Source: Candidatus Acidiferrum typicum (lineage in GTDB: Bacteria > Acidobacteriota > Terriglobia > Acidiferrales > UBA7541). Taken from it: a DNA stretch of 35,077 nucleotides. A program made the translations under genes and the position numbers. Below the pieces are notes generated by a model that saw only the letters and a list, made by a program, of their open reading frames with translations, was not told the origin of the DNA and did not search any database. This document shows, in pieces, positions 16,477 through 25,706 of the stretch; the stretch's first letter is position 1, and each line of letters opens with the position of its first letter. Location: positions 1-35,077 of the forward strand of contig DLMH01000114.1 in the NCBI GenBank assembly GCA_002478115.1, in the 5' to 3' direction.

Positions 16477-17568
16477 GTGAAGGTCCTGGCCATCATTGTT
16501 CTTCTGGTATTGCTGGCAGCGGGCGCGGTGGCCGGCTACTTCTGGTATTGCATCGAAAAGCCCTTCGGTACCATTCCTCCGGAAGGCACCTTCGTGCAGA
16601 TTCCGCACGGAACATCCCGCCGCGCCGCCGCGCGTCTTCTGGAAAAGGACGGCGTGATTCGCAGCGCCATCGCCTTTGAGATTTACGCCCGGCGCCACCC
16701 CAAGCGGATGCCGGTTGCCGGAGAATACTTCTTCGACCACCCGCTCAGCGGCAAGGAAGTCTTCTGGAAGCTGGCCAACGGTGAGATCTACCAGCAACCC
16801 TTTACCGTGCGCGAAGGCCAGAGCATGTTCGACATCGCCCGCGCACTGGAAGCCGCAAAAATCATGATGGCCGACTATTTCCTGAAAGCCGCCAGCGACC
16901 CCGGCTTAATCAGCGACCTTGCGCCGCAGGCCGCCTCCCTCGAAGGATTTCTCTTCCCCGCGACCTACGGGCTTTCCCGCCATCCTGCCGCCTCCGATTT
17001 AACGCGCATGATGGTGCGGAAATTCCGTGACGCCATCAAACAGATCAATCCGGAAGGCCCCGCTCCGGGAGTCCCCGCGCGCTTCCATTCCCTGCTTTCC
17101 ATAGTGACCGTGGCGTCTCTCGTCGAGCGCGAAACGCCCAAGCCCGATGAACGGCCGGTCGTGGCCGGTGTCTATGACCATCGCCTCAAAAAAGGCATGC
17201 TCCTCCAGTGTGACCCGACGGTCATTTATGCGCTGGAACAAAACGACAGTTACAGAGGCGCGCTCACGCTCAAGGATTTGCGGTTCAATTCGCCCTACAA
17301 CACTTATATGCACGCGGGCCTGCCGCCCGGCCCCATCGGCAATCCCGGCGAAGCTTCGCTCCGCGCGGCGCTCAATCCTGAGCCAACCAACTTTCTCTAC
17401 TTCGTGGCCAACACCCAGGGCGGCCACTTTTTTGCCGCCACACTGGCGGAACACAACAAAAATGTGGCCAAATACCATCGGCTCCTGAATGGCGAACCCG
17501 CGGATCCCCCGGAAACCCACGTGAGCCATAAGCGCGCCGCGGGCCCGGCTCACAAAGGCAAACGATGA
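16477..17568 (+). CDS. mltG: Endolytic murein transglycosylase MltG
   Basis: MltG is an inner-membrane lytic transglycosylase that cuts nascent glycan strands and sets their length. From the GTG at 16477 the protein has 363 residues: one N-terminal membrane helix (about 3-24), a LysM-like region (about 45-180, with FTVREGQSMFDIA) and the catalytic YceG domain with the SLVERET motif (its Glu is catalytic) followed by VAGVYDHRL, CDPTVIYAL and the SPYNTY...GLPPGPI block. The GTG at 16477 has GGAGGA 10 bases upstream and follows the ruvX stop by one base; an in-frame GTG at 16453 would overlap ruvX by 23 bases. The basic C-terminal tail is short. Confidence 0.95.
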   Translation: MKVLAIIVLLVLLAAGAVAGYFWYCIEKPFGTIPPEGTFVQIPHGTSRRAAARLLEKDGVIRSAIAFEIYARRHPKRMPVAGEYFFDHPLSGKEVFWKLANGEIYQQPFTVREGQSMFDIARALEAAKIMMADYFLKAASDPGLISDLAPQAASLEGFLFPATYGLSRHPAASDLTRMMVRKFRDAIKQINPEGPAPGVPARFHSLLSIVTVASLVERETPKPDERPVVAGVYDHRLKKGMLLQCDPTVIYALEQNDSYRGALTLKDLRFNSPYNTYMHAGLPPGPIGNPGEASLRAALNPEPTNFLYFVANTQGGHFFAATLAEHNKNVAKYHRLLNGEPADPPETHVSHKRAAGPAHKGKR

Positions 17569-18119
17569 TGGACGATTTGAAAACGAAGAAAAATCTGATC
17601 CTGGAAGCGGCCCGCGCGATCGGCGTTCAGAAATGGACTCCCGCGGAGATTGACCAGTTGCGGCGCAAACTGCTCGCCGAACATGGCGAAGCCGGAAAAA
17701 CAAGTAACGACTATATCGCCGACATCTTGAAAACCATGGGCTGGAAGGTGCAACTCACTGAGCGGGAAGAAGCCGAAGAACGTTTCGAGGAAGAGTTCGA
17801 GGATATTTTGCATTTCAAGACGCTGCCCGACGCGGAGGTCAGCCTGACGCGCCTGGATGAGCTGATGCGGCGATTCCGCACGCACGGAGAAGAAGCAGCC
17901 GTGCAACGCGTGCTGGAGATTGCCCGGCTCGGGAAGCGCCGCGCGGAGATGATCTCACGCAATCGCAAGGTGGAGGTGCGCAAGCGCGAGGAAAAAAAAG
18001 AAATCGCGGAGTGGTTCCGCATCTGGCTGGAAACCCCCGAAGCCTTCTTTGACTGGCTGGACGTGCGCAAAGCCACGCCCGAGTTCCGCGAAAAGTTTGG
18101 GGTGATCGAGGAGGAATAG
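17565..18119 (+). CDS. Unknown charged helical protein in the ruvX-mltG operon
   Basis: The 184-residue protein is rich in Glu, Arg and Lys and predicted by eye to be nearly all helical. No signal peptide or membrane segment is present. Features include a KWTPAEIDQLRRKL stretch (about 23-36), an acidic run EEAEERFEEEFEDI (about 68-81) and a WFRIWLETPEAFFDWL aromatic patch near 147-162. I do not recognise a family. Its ATG overlaps the mltG stop in ATGA, so translation is coupled; the next gene follows after 2 bases. The close packing suggests a role connected with these genes, but that is inference. Confidence 0.82.
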   Translation: MMDDLKTKKNLILEAARAIGVQKWTPAEIDQLRRKLLAEHGEAGKTSNDYIADILKTMGWKVQLTEREEAEERFEEEFEDILHFKTLPDAEVSLTRLDELMRRFRTHGEEAAVQRVLEIARLGKRRAEMISRNRKVEVRKREEKKEIAEWFRIWLETPEAFFDWLDVRKATPEFREKFGVIEEE

Positions 18120-18121
18120 CG

Positions 18122-18706
18122 TTGGGACCCGAAACAAACGCGCCCGATCTGCCTCCCTATTCCCTCGGCGTGCAGGCCTTGGAGCTCGGCGCCGACACCA
18201 GGGCGGTCGGACTGGAGCTCCTGGAAACGCAAAGCCGCGAGCCTTTGCGCGGAAGCGCAGCAGCACCAATCTGGGCCGCCGCCTTCTCCGCCCTCGCGGC
18301 CAAGGAAATGCTCCTCCTCGATTTTTTCAGCCACGTGGAGCGTGCGCGCGAATTCTGCAACACGCACGCCATCGCGTATCGTGAGGCGGCCCCACGCTGC
18401 CTGGTCGTTCCCTGCCTTTCCACGGAGCAGTTGCGCCAATTGTTCGCGCGCTTTGAAGCGGAAACATTCGGCATGCGCGCCGGGCCTGCCGCACAGAACG
18501 CCGACGCTGCGCTCGAAAACAAGCTTTCGCTCCGCGGCCTCGATGCTTATCAGACAGCCTATACCCGCTACACGTTCTGCGCCGTGGTCGAGCCCGAGGA
18601 TGCTTGGGTGACTCTCTTGAGCGAAGGTCTCTGGCCCAGCGAGGTGATCCGCCGCGTGCGGCCCGCGCTGCAACCCTTCGACGTCTATATCGCACGGCCT
18701 CAATGA
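18122..18706 (+). CDS. Unknown protein in the ruvX-mltG operon
   Basis: The 194-residue protein has no signal peptide and no clear membrane helix. A moderately hydrophobic Ala-rich segment (about 46-67) ends in LLLDFFSHV, and the C-terminal half contains SLRGLDAYQTAYTRYTF and a VVEPEDAW strand. It starts with TTG at 18122, 2 bases after the previous stop, with GGAGGA 7 bases upstream. I do not recognise a family; the coupling to the preceding gene suggests that the two act together. Confidence 0.75.
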   Translation: MGPETNAPDLPPYSLGVQALELGADTRAVGLELLETQSREPLRGSAAAPIWAAAFSALAAKEMLLLDFFSHVERAREFCNTHAIAYREAAPRCLVVPCLSTEQLRQLFARFEAETFGMRAGPAAQNADAALENKLSLRGLDAYQTAYTRYTFCAVVEPEDAWVTLLSEGLWPSEVIRRVRPALQPFDVYIARPQ

Positions 18707-18815
18707 GCGGCGAGACTGCGCTAAACTAGAGGTGGCCAGCCTGGGCGTTCGTTTGACCGGCCTCCCCATGGTTGTTAAATTGCTCCTTTTAGGTTCAGGA
18801 CCAGGGAATTCATTG

Positions 18816-19718
18816 ATGCAGCGTGCTTGGAAATGCATGGTTTTGCTGACAGTGTCCGTCGCTGCTTGCGGCTGTAGGGGACATGTCCACCAGATCACCA
18901 CCGTGCCGGCTGCGCAGCGGCCCGTGGCGAAAGATGCCACCGCGAATGAGCTTTTGGACCGCTACAACGCTCTGGCCCGCGCCGTGCAAACCGTGAACGC
19001 AACGGTGGAATTGAAACCCACCGCCGGGTCGAAATACAGCGGCGTGATTGACGAGTATCACGAGGTAAAGGCATTCCTGCAGGCATCGCGGCCCTACAAC
19101 ATTCGCATGATCGGGCAAGTTCCGGTTATCGGGAAAACGGTGTTTGATATGGCCAGTGATGGCCAGAATTTTGAGGTTTCCATTCCATCGAAGAACAAAT
19201 TCCTGGCCGGGCCGGTTTCTCTCGACCGCCCCTCCAGTAAGCCGATTGAGAATCTGCGTCCCCAGCATCTGGTGGACGCTTTGCTCTGGCCGGAAATCCG
19301 CAAGGAAGAAGCCGTCCTATTTGAAGAGTTCAATGACGAGGCGGCGAGGTATTACGTGCTGACGGTGTTGCGCGGCGGCTATCGCACGGAGATCTTGCGA
19401 AAAGTGTGGTTTGATCGCGCGGACCTTCACGTCGTGCGTATGGAGACTTTTGGCCCCAAGGGTGTCCTCCTCTCCGATGTGCGCTTCTCGGACTGGCAAG
19501 GAGTTGCGGCAACCAACGTGCAATCAGGCACTGCGCCTGTCAGCGAGTATCCGCGGACGATTCGCCTGGAACGCCCTCACGATGAGTATCGCCTGGATAT
19601 GAGCGTCGAAAAAATCAGTCTGAATGAGCCGCTGGAAGCGGAGCGTTTCAAGCTGGAACCTCCGCCCGGAGAGGAAATCGTGCATCTGGGTGACGCGGCC
19701 GAGGACAAGAAACCATGA
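18816..19718 (+). CDS. LolA-like outer-membrane lipoprotein (DUF4292-like)
   Basis: From the ATG at 18816 the protein has 300 residues and a lipoprotein signal: MQRAWKCMVLLTVSVAAC with lipobox VAAC and modified C18. The rest is an extended beta-rich domain of the LolA/LolB/DUF4292 type, which forms a half-barrel able to cover acyl chains; strand patterns such as NIRMIGQVPVIGKTVFDMAS fit it. The stop overlaps the ATG of the permease gene in ATGA. With the permease and ATPase that follow, it looks like the outer-membrane or periplasmic acceptor of a lipid or lipoprotein export system. The fold call rests on pattern and context, not on a signature. Confidence 0.72.
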   Translation: MQRAWKCMVLLTVSVAACGCRGHVHQITTVPAAQRPVAKDATANELLDRYNALARAVQTVNATVELKPTAGSKYSGVIDEYHEVKAFLQASRPYNIRMIGQVPVIGKTVFDMASDGQNFEVSIPSKNKFLAGPVSLDRPSSKPIENLRPQHLVDALLWPEIRKEEAVLFEEFNDEAARYYVLTVLRGGYRTEILRKVWFDRADLHVVRMETFGPKGVLLSDVRFSDWQGVAATNVQSGTAPVSEYPRTIRLERPHDEYRLDMSVEKISLNEPLEAERFKLEPPPGEEIVHLGDAAEDKKP

Positions 19719-20815
19719 TGTGGCAACTCGTCCTGCGGAATCTGTTTCACCGGCCGATGCGCACGCTGATCGGCGTGATGGCGGTTGCCGTGGAGGTGGC
19801 TCTGGTCATCCTCATCGTTGGGCTCACCTCCGGAATACTCCAGGAAACCGCCAAACGCATCGAAGGCATTGGCGCGGACCTCATGGTGCAATCGCCTACC
19901 GCGCCGATGCTCATCACCTTCAGCGGCTCTCCCATGCCCATCAAAATCGCGGACAAGCTGGCGGAACTCAAATATGTCCGGGCTGTCGCTCCGGCGCTCT
20001 TGCAGTTCAACTCCACGGGCGGCGTAGAGACTGTCTGGGGCATCGATGCCAAATCGTTTCGCGAAGTCTCCAGCGGCTTTGTCTTCCTGCAAGGCCATGA
20101 TTTGCAGGACCCCGACGACATTCTGGTGGATGATTGGCAAGCCAAAGCCAAGCACGTCAAGGTTGGCGACACCTATAATCTTTTCAATCACAAATGGAAC
20201 GTTGCGGGCGTCGTGGAGCACGGCAAGGGCGCGCGTTTGTTTGTCCCCATCGCCACCCTGCAGGATCTCGTAGGCGCCCACGATAAAGCTTCCCTCTTCC
20301 TCGTAAAATGCTCGCACCCCGATCACACCGAGGACGTCATCGCCGAAATCAAGGATCTTCTTCCCAATTACCCTGTCCGGCCGCTCAAGGAATTCATGAC
20401 CCTGATGACCTCAACGAATATTCCCGGCCTGGAAACCTTCATCAACGCCATGATCGCCCTCGCCGTTTCCATCGGCCTTCTCGTGATCTTCCTCACCATG
20501 TACACCACCGTGCTGGAACGCACCCGCGACATTGGTGTCCTGAAATCCCTAGGTGCCAGCAAGGTCCTGATCGTCCGGGCCCTCCTCACGGAAACCACAC
20601 TCCTGTGCGTCCTGGGTATTGCGGCCGGCGTAGGACTCAGTTACCTTGTCCGGGCAGGGTTTCTCGCTCTCTTTCCCACGCTTTCGATTCTGATTACGCC
20701 GGAATGGGTCCTGCGGGCCGGACTCATTGCCCTGGTTGGGGCCGTGCTTGGCGCAAGCTATCCCGCGTGGCTGGCCAGCCGCAAGGATCCCGTGGAAGCG
20801 CTTTCCTACGATTGA
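19715..20815 (+). CDS. ABC transporter permease, FtsX/MacB/LolC type
   Basis: The 366-residue protein has the type VII ABC permease layout: one N-terminal helix (about 17-41), a large periplasmic domain (about 42-240) and three C-terminal helices (about 247-270, 290-318 and 333-355) with the coupling segment ERTRDIGVLKSLGAS. Such permeases do not carry substrates through the membrane but transmit ATPase movement to the periplasm, as in LolCDE and MacB. There is only one permease gene, so it probably forms a homodimer. It overlaps the lipoprotein gene by 4 bases, and its ATPase follows 23 bases later. Confidence 0.92.
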   Translation: MMWQLVLRNLFHRPMRTLIGVMAVAVEVALVILIVGLTSGILQETAKRIEGIGADLMVQSPTAPMLITFSGSPMPIKIADKLAELKYVRAVAPALLQFNSTGGVETVWGIDAKSFREVSSGFVFLQGHDLQDPDDILVDDWQAKAKHVKVGDTYNLFNHKWNVAGVVEHGKGARLFVPIATLQDLVGAHDKASLFLVKCSHPDHTEDVIAEIKDLLPNYPVRPLKEFMTLMTSTNIPGLETFINAMIALAVSIGLLVIFLTMYTTVLERTRDIGVLKSLGASKVLIVRALLTETTLLCVLGIAAGVGLSYLVRAGFLALFPTLSILITPEWVLRAGLIALVGAVLGASYPAWLASRKDPVEALSYD

Positions 20816-20838
20816 GGAACTCTGGAAACTAGGCATAG

Positions 20839-21585
<747 letters not shown>

Positions 21586-21586
21586 T

Positions 21587-21976
21587 ATGGCAGGCCTCGG
21601 TCAAATCCTTTCGCGGACGTTCTTCTGGTCCTACGAACGCGGCTCCTGGCAATACGACATTGCCGTAATCCTGATCCTGGTGTTCGTGCTGCTGACGCCG
21701 CGGGGATGGTTCCGCGACCAGCCCCAGGTAGGCTTGCCCGCGAACACCAGCCAGGTCGAATTGCTCTCCAAGGAAGGAGAGAAAGAAGTGTATCGCGTGG
21801 ATGCGCGCGTCCTGGCTCCTCCCGAACGCACCCCGGCCCTGCAGAACGATTTGCACAATGCCCTGCAGAAGGCCACGCCGGACCTGCACGATGGCCGCTT
21901 CTCCATCGGCACGATCGAGCCCCAGCGCGATGAAAAAGGCAATGTCGTGGCCTACGAAGTGACCATCCGGCACTGA
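21587..21976 (+). CDS. Single-span membrane protein of the ABC cluster, unknown
   Basis: From the ATG at 21587, one base after the ATPase stop, the protein has 129 residues: a cytoplasmic N-terminus with FFWSYERGSWQYD, one membrane helix (about 24-38, IAVILILVFVLLT) and a soluble domain of about 85 residues that should face the periplasm. That domain has alternating polar and hydrophobic strands (EVYRVDARVL, GRFSIGTIEP, VAYEVTI). I do not recognise a family. The tight spacing makes it a likely partner of the ABC system. Confidence 0.8.
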   Translation: MAGLGQILSRTFFWSYERGSWQYDIAVILILVFVLLTPRGWFRDQPQVGLPANTSQVELLSKEGEKEVYRVDARVLAPPERTPALQNDLHNALQKATPDLHDGRFSIGTIEPQRDEKGNVVAYEVTIRH

Positions 21977-22104
21977 CTGTCGCTCCGCCCGCTGCCCACC
22001 GGACCAATTCCTTCTTAACCCCTCGCTCGGGCTGTGCTTCGACGCCGGCTGTGCTACGATTTGACGGGAGCAAGATTCACGCAAGTTCCGCTCCAGGGGT
22101 TGCT

Positions 22105-22806
22105 TTGAGACGATTCCGCCTGCTGTTTTTTGTGCCGTTCCTGGCTGCGTTCGCCGGCTTCCACATTACCCGCGCCGCACAGTCCAGTGGAAAAATCTCC
22201 CTCAATTTCGTGCTCTCCATGATGGATAAATCGGCCAAGGATTTTCACAGCCTCACCGCCGATCTCGAGCACATCAAGTACACCGCCGTGGTGAAGGATA
22301 CTTCCACGGAGACGGGCCAGATTTTCGTGCGCAAGGACGAAAAGATGCGCATCGATTTCCTGAAGCCCGACCAGCGCACCATTCTGCGCGAGGGAGACAA
22401 TCTGTACATCTACACCCCCAAAATCAGCCGCGTCGAAGAGTACAACATCGGCAAGCACCGCGCCCTGGCAGATCAGTATCTGGCACTGGGCTTCGGCACG
22501 AAGGGCGACAATCTCAAGAAAAACTACCAGATCAGTTTAGTGGGCGAAGAAGATCTCGATGGCCATAAGACTGCCGTGATTGATCTGGTGCCAGACTCCG
22601 AGGAGATGCGCAATCAGATCACCAAGATCGAAATGTGGGTGGACGAAGCTTCCTGGCTGCCGATACAACAAAAATTCTTTGAAGCAGGCACCGGCGATTA
22701 CTTCATGTCCCACTACAAAAACGCCCTGAAGAACCTGAAGATTGCCGACAGTAAGTTCAAGCCCGATTGGCCCAAGGGCACCAAGGTTGAAAAGCCCCGC
22801 GGCTAG
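22105..22806 (+). CDS. LolA-like periplasmic carrier protein
   Basis: From the TTG at 22105 the protein has 233 residues with a signal peptide (MRRFRLLFFVPFLAAFAGF, cleavage near ITRA-AQ) and a LolA-type domain that carries lipoproteins across the periplasm. Supporting strands are FHSLTADLEHIKYT, GQIFVRKDEKMRIDF, ILREGDNLYIYTPK and the closing KIEMWVDEASWLPIQQKFFE. The start is uncertain: TTG has CAGGGG about 5 bases upstream, while GTG at 22051 is the alternative. It is the fifth gene of the envelope cluster. The stop lies inside a bidirectional terminator shared with ada. Confidence 0.85.
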   Translation: MRRFRLLFFVPFLAAFAGFHITRAAQSSGKISLNFVLSMMDKSAKDFHSLTADLEHIKYTAVVKDTSTETGQIFVRKDEKMRIDFLKPDQRTILREGDNLYIYTPKISRVEEYNIGKHRALADQYLALGFGTKGDNLKKNYQISLVGEEDLDGHKTAVIDLVPDSEEMRNQITKIEMWVDEASWLPIQQKFFEAGTGDYFMSHYKNALKNLKIADSKFKPDWPKGTKVEKPRG

Positions 22807-22826
22807 GTTGGCCGCGCGTAGCTTTT
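22790..22826. terminator. Bidirectional terminator between the lolA-like gene and ada
   Basis: AAAAGC (22790-22795) pairs with GCTTTT (22821-22826), and inside them CGCGGC (22798-22803) pairs with GCCGCG (22811-22816) around the loop TAGGTTG. The A-run on one side and the T-run on the other let it work in both directions. It contains the stop codon of the lolA-like gene and touches that of ada, which converge here. Confidence 0.75.
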
Positions 22827-23913
22827 ACGCTGAAGCGTGCGCCTTCTCCCGTTCCAATAGTTTTTCCTTACGTTGTAAGCCCCAGCGATATCCCGCCAGG
22901 CTTCCATCTGTGCGGATTACCCGGTGGCACGGCACAACGATGGAAACCGGATTGGTGGCACAGGCACGCGCCACCGCGCGAACCGATCTCGGCTTGCCCA
23001 AGGCGCGCGCCACCTGCGTGTACGTCCGTGTTGTACCCCGCGGAATCTTCTGCAGTTCCTGCCACACGCGGCGCTGAAATGCCGTAGCTTGCACGTCCAG
23101 CGGCAAGTCTACGCTCGGCGCATCCCCTTCGATGCGATGGAGAATCTCCCGCAGCCATTGCTCGTTCGTTTCTCGCGTCCGGCGGATCTCCGCGCGCGGA
23201 TATTCCTTGTGCAGCGCGTCCACCAGTCTTTCCTGATTTTCCCCCAAGTACACGGCAGACACGCCGCGCGGCGTCGCCGCCACCAGCACCTTTCCGAGCG
23301 AGGAATTTGCCACGGTGTATCCGATTTGCATGCCTGGTGCTCCTTTTCGATAAGCGGCGGGTGTCATGCCCAGGTGTGTGTTCGTTTTTTCGTAAACCCG
23401 GCTCGGGGAGCCATAACCACAAGCGTAAAGCGCGTCGGTAATCTGGCTCCCCGCGCGCAACATTTTCTTGAAGCGCGCCATTCGCGACGCTTGGGCGAAT
23501 GCCTTCGGCGTCAGCCCGGTCATGCGGCGAAACGCCCGGCGCAGTTTTGCAGGAGAAGCGCCGATCTGAGCCGCCAGCGCATCGAGCCGCACGCTTTCCT
23601 CTTCCGAATTGCCCAATGCCTGCGCTGCCTTGGCCACCAACGCGGAGAGCTGCGGCCGTTCTTTCGGGCGGCAACGCTGGCAAGGACGATAACCTTGGTT
23701 TTCGGCTTCCTGGGCTGTGCGAAAAAAGACGGCATTCTGCCGCAGCGGCCTGCGCGCCGGGCAAGACGGCCTGCAGTAAATGTGCGTGGAACGCACGGCA
23801 AACACAAAGGCTCCATCCGCGCGCGCATCGCGCTGCAGCGTGGCCTGCCAATATCTAGCCGCGGCTTGCGCTGAAATACTTCCCTGTTGCTTGTCCAATT
23901 GTGCCGTGTTCAT
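22825..23913 (-). CDS. ada: Ada: methylphosphotriester sensor/activator fused to O6-methylguanine-DNA methyltransferase
   Basis: The 362-residue protein matches the complete E. coli-type Ada. The N-terminal zinc domain has C47, C51, C78 and C81 (YCRPSCPAR and CQRC); the equivalent of E. coli C38, which takes methyl groups from phosphotriesters and switches Ada into an activator, is C47. An AraC-type helix-turn-helix region (about 100-190, with GLTPKAFAQASR) follows. The C-terminal suicide methyltransferase domain has active C329 in VVPCHRV, with the GTTRTYTQVA helix before it. Ada repairs alkylated DNA and activates its own regulon. No alkB or alkA lies beside it; the next gene upstream on the same strand is a broken transporter. 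Confidence 0.95.
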   Translation of the reverse strand: MNTAQLDKQQGSISAQAAARYWQATLQRDARADGAFVFAVRSTHIYCRPSCPARRPLRQNAVFFRTAQEAENQGYRPCQRCRPKERPQLSALVAKAAQALGNSEEESVRLDALAAQIGASPAKLRRAFRRMTGLTPKAFAQASRMARFKKMLRAGSQITDALYACGYGSPSRVYEKTNTHLGMTPAAYRKGAPGMQIGYTVANSSLGKVLVAATPRGVSAVYLGENQERLVDALHKEYPRAEIRRTRETNEQWLREILHRIEGDAPSVDLPLDVQATAFQRRVWQELQKIPRGTTRTYTQVARALGKPRSVRAVARACATNPVSIVVPCHRVIRTDGSLAGYRWGLQRKEKLLEREKAHASA

Positions 23914-23999
23914 GGCTTAAGACTACCGCGAGCCGCTGTCCGGTTCTATCCGCTTTCTGACGCCAAATTTTGCGCCGCCGCCGGCCAAAAAGAAAGGTG

Positions 24000-24819
24000 C
24001 TAGGGCTCTCCGGGAGCGGGGATCGCTTCATCCGCTTCAATCGGATTCTTGTGCGGCATGGTGATCACCAGGATCACCGCCGTCAAGATCACCGTGCTGG
24101 CCAAAATTGTTCGCAAGGTAAGTGCCTCACCGCCCAGAAGCCAGCCAAGAAACAGCGCCACAACGGGATTCACGAAGGCATACGTGGCCACTCGTGCTGC
24201 CGTGCCGTGCTTCAGGATATACACATAAGCGCTGAAGCCCAGCGCCGAGCCAAACACCGCCAAATACCCGAGCGCCAGCCACGAGCGCAGCGTCACCTGC
24301 GCCAGATGCAGCTCGCGATACTCACCGCTGATTCCGGCGACGACCAGCAGCGCCATACCCGCAAAACCCAACACCAAGCCGGCCAGCAGCCGGGGCGCGA
24401 GCCGCCAGGCCAGAACCAATCCACCAAGACCATCCAAAGCGATACCGTCGCCGCCAGCAGCGCCGCAATCCCCGAGGGAATGGTCTTCTCCGCCCAGCTC
24501 ACCGTGTCATTGCCGCATAGGAGCAGCAGGACACCCGTAACAATCGCCGTGCGCCACTGGGGGGCGTCAAGGTCGGCTTCTCCCTGCTTACACGCCGGAA
24601 TACGGGGTAAAACACCAGGCGGCCGACCGAAAGATGACGCAATCCAGCCAGCACGAGGGGCGGGAGGCTCTCAACCCCTATCCGGATGGCAAAGAATGTC
24701 GAGCCCCACAGGATATAGACCGCAGCGAACGAGGCCAGCAGGAGCGAAGAGGCTCGCGCAGGGGCGGCATTTGCCTTGGGCGGGGCTTTGGGCGTAGCTT
24801 CCAGGGTTCCTGCGGACAT
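24000..24819 (-). pseudogene. DMT/EamA-family transporter with two frameshifts
   Basis: Three pieces in three frames together make one drug/metabolite transporter of about 10 helices. The first (24819 down to about 24560) starts MSAGTLEATP and includes LWGSTFFAIRIGVE and LAGLRHLS. The second (about 24560 down to 24395) reads SWAEKTIPSGIAALL and SLWMVLVDWF. The third (about 24395 down to 24000) reads LLAGLVLGFAGMALLV and ends with the YAFVNPVVALFLGWLLGGE helix. The first shift falls at a run of six G on the plus strand (24559-24564), the second in the CGCCCCGG region near 24390. Homopolymer-linked indels may be sequencing errors or real decay. Intact it would be an inner-membrane exporter of the YedA/RhaT-like type. 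Confidence 0.8.
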
Positions 24820-25094
24820 TTCGAGTCTATCAATCGACGATACGAGGCCATGATGCTATGTCCAGCGCCATATTGGAACGGGGACCGGGAGGAAAACCAT
24901 CCACAAAGGCCGCCGAGGGAGCTGGTACTATAACTATCTGTTTGATCTTAGGACACTTCCACCTTTTTCCATAGGTTGACTTTCACTGCCCCAAAGTGGG
25001 ATGTTGGCCTCCTAACAGCTTTTTGGGTCAGTGTCATACCGGGTAATATATCTACTGTAGTTATATTTGTTTGTTCGTCTCTCTGAGGGGCGAG

Positions 25095-25640
25095 ATGGGT
25101 GTCAGAAACCGCGCGTTAGCTTGGGACAGTTTGCCTTCGTTGCCGGAGACGGCAGCCCGCTCGGGCGTCTCTCCCGCGTTCCCGGAAACTCTGGAACCTT
25201 CGCGGAGACCTGCCCTGCGGGTCATGCCGCTGTTGTGCTCCCCGCAACCTCACCGATTCGTGCGCGTGCCTACCCACGCCGTGGGCGTTTACATCGAGCA
25301 GCGCGAATCTCCACGGGCCTCCCTGAAGTTACCCTTGAAGCTGAGAAGCGTCGCCGGTGCGCTTGAGGAGTTCCCGGTTTCGCTCGTAACTCGCGACATC
25401 AGCGCGTCCGGCGTTTATTTCCTTTGTCCCAAACCTCTTGAAGCCGGCACGGAAATCGAGCTGGACATCGTTCTGGTCAGCCGCCCGCTGGGCTACGGCA
25501 ATGTTGTCGTCTCCTCCAAGGCCTGCGTGCGGCGCATCGAACCCGCAAATATGCCCGGTTGGTACGGCATCGCCGCAAGCTTCAGTGATTTTGCGTTCGA
25601 CCGCGACGATCATATTCCTAATCGCTTCGCCGCGGACTGA
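25095..25640 (+). CDS. PilZ-domain protein (possible c-di-GMP receptor)
   Basis: The 181-residue protein carries a PilZ domain in its C-terminal half (about 70-181). The second c-di-GMP motif DISASG (101-106, consensus D/N-x-S-x-x-G) is intact; the RxxxR motif reads R74-A-S-L-K78, so the second Arg is Lys and ligand binding is uncertain. The N-terminal 70 residues are Pro- and Arg-rich and match nothing I know. The ATG at 25095 has GAGG about 6 bases upstream; a TTG at 25071 is also in frame. The upstream gap (24820-25094) is AT-richer, shared with the divergent transporter, and includes TAATAT at about 25046 as a possible -10 element. Confidence 0.72.
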   Translation: MGVRNRALAWDSLPSLPETAARSGVSPAFPETLEPSRRPALRVMPLLCSPQPHRFVRVPTHAVGVYIEQRESPRASLKLPLKLRSVAGALEEFPVSLVTRDISASGVYFLCPKPLEAGTEIELDIVLVSRPLGYGNVVVSSKACVRRIEPANMPGWYGIAASFSDFAFDRDDHIPNRFAAD

Positions 25641-25706
25641 TCGCCACTCCTTTCCTTTCTCTTCCGTGTGGAAATCTGCAAGCAGGGTTCTGCTATTCTT
25701 GGGGAG

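Noticed and set aside
17711..18940. 409-codon minus-strand open frame across the two unknown genes after mltG
   Set aside because: The plus-strand genes have coupled starts and ribosome binding sites; the minus frame crosses gene boundaries and shows no domain.
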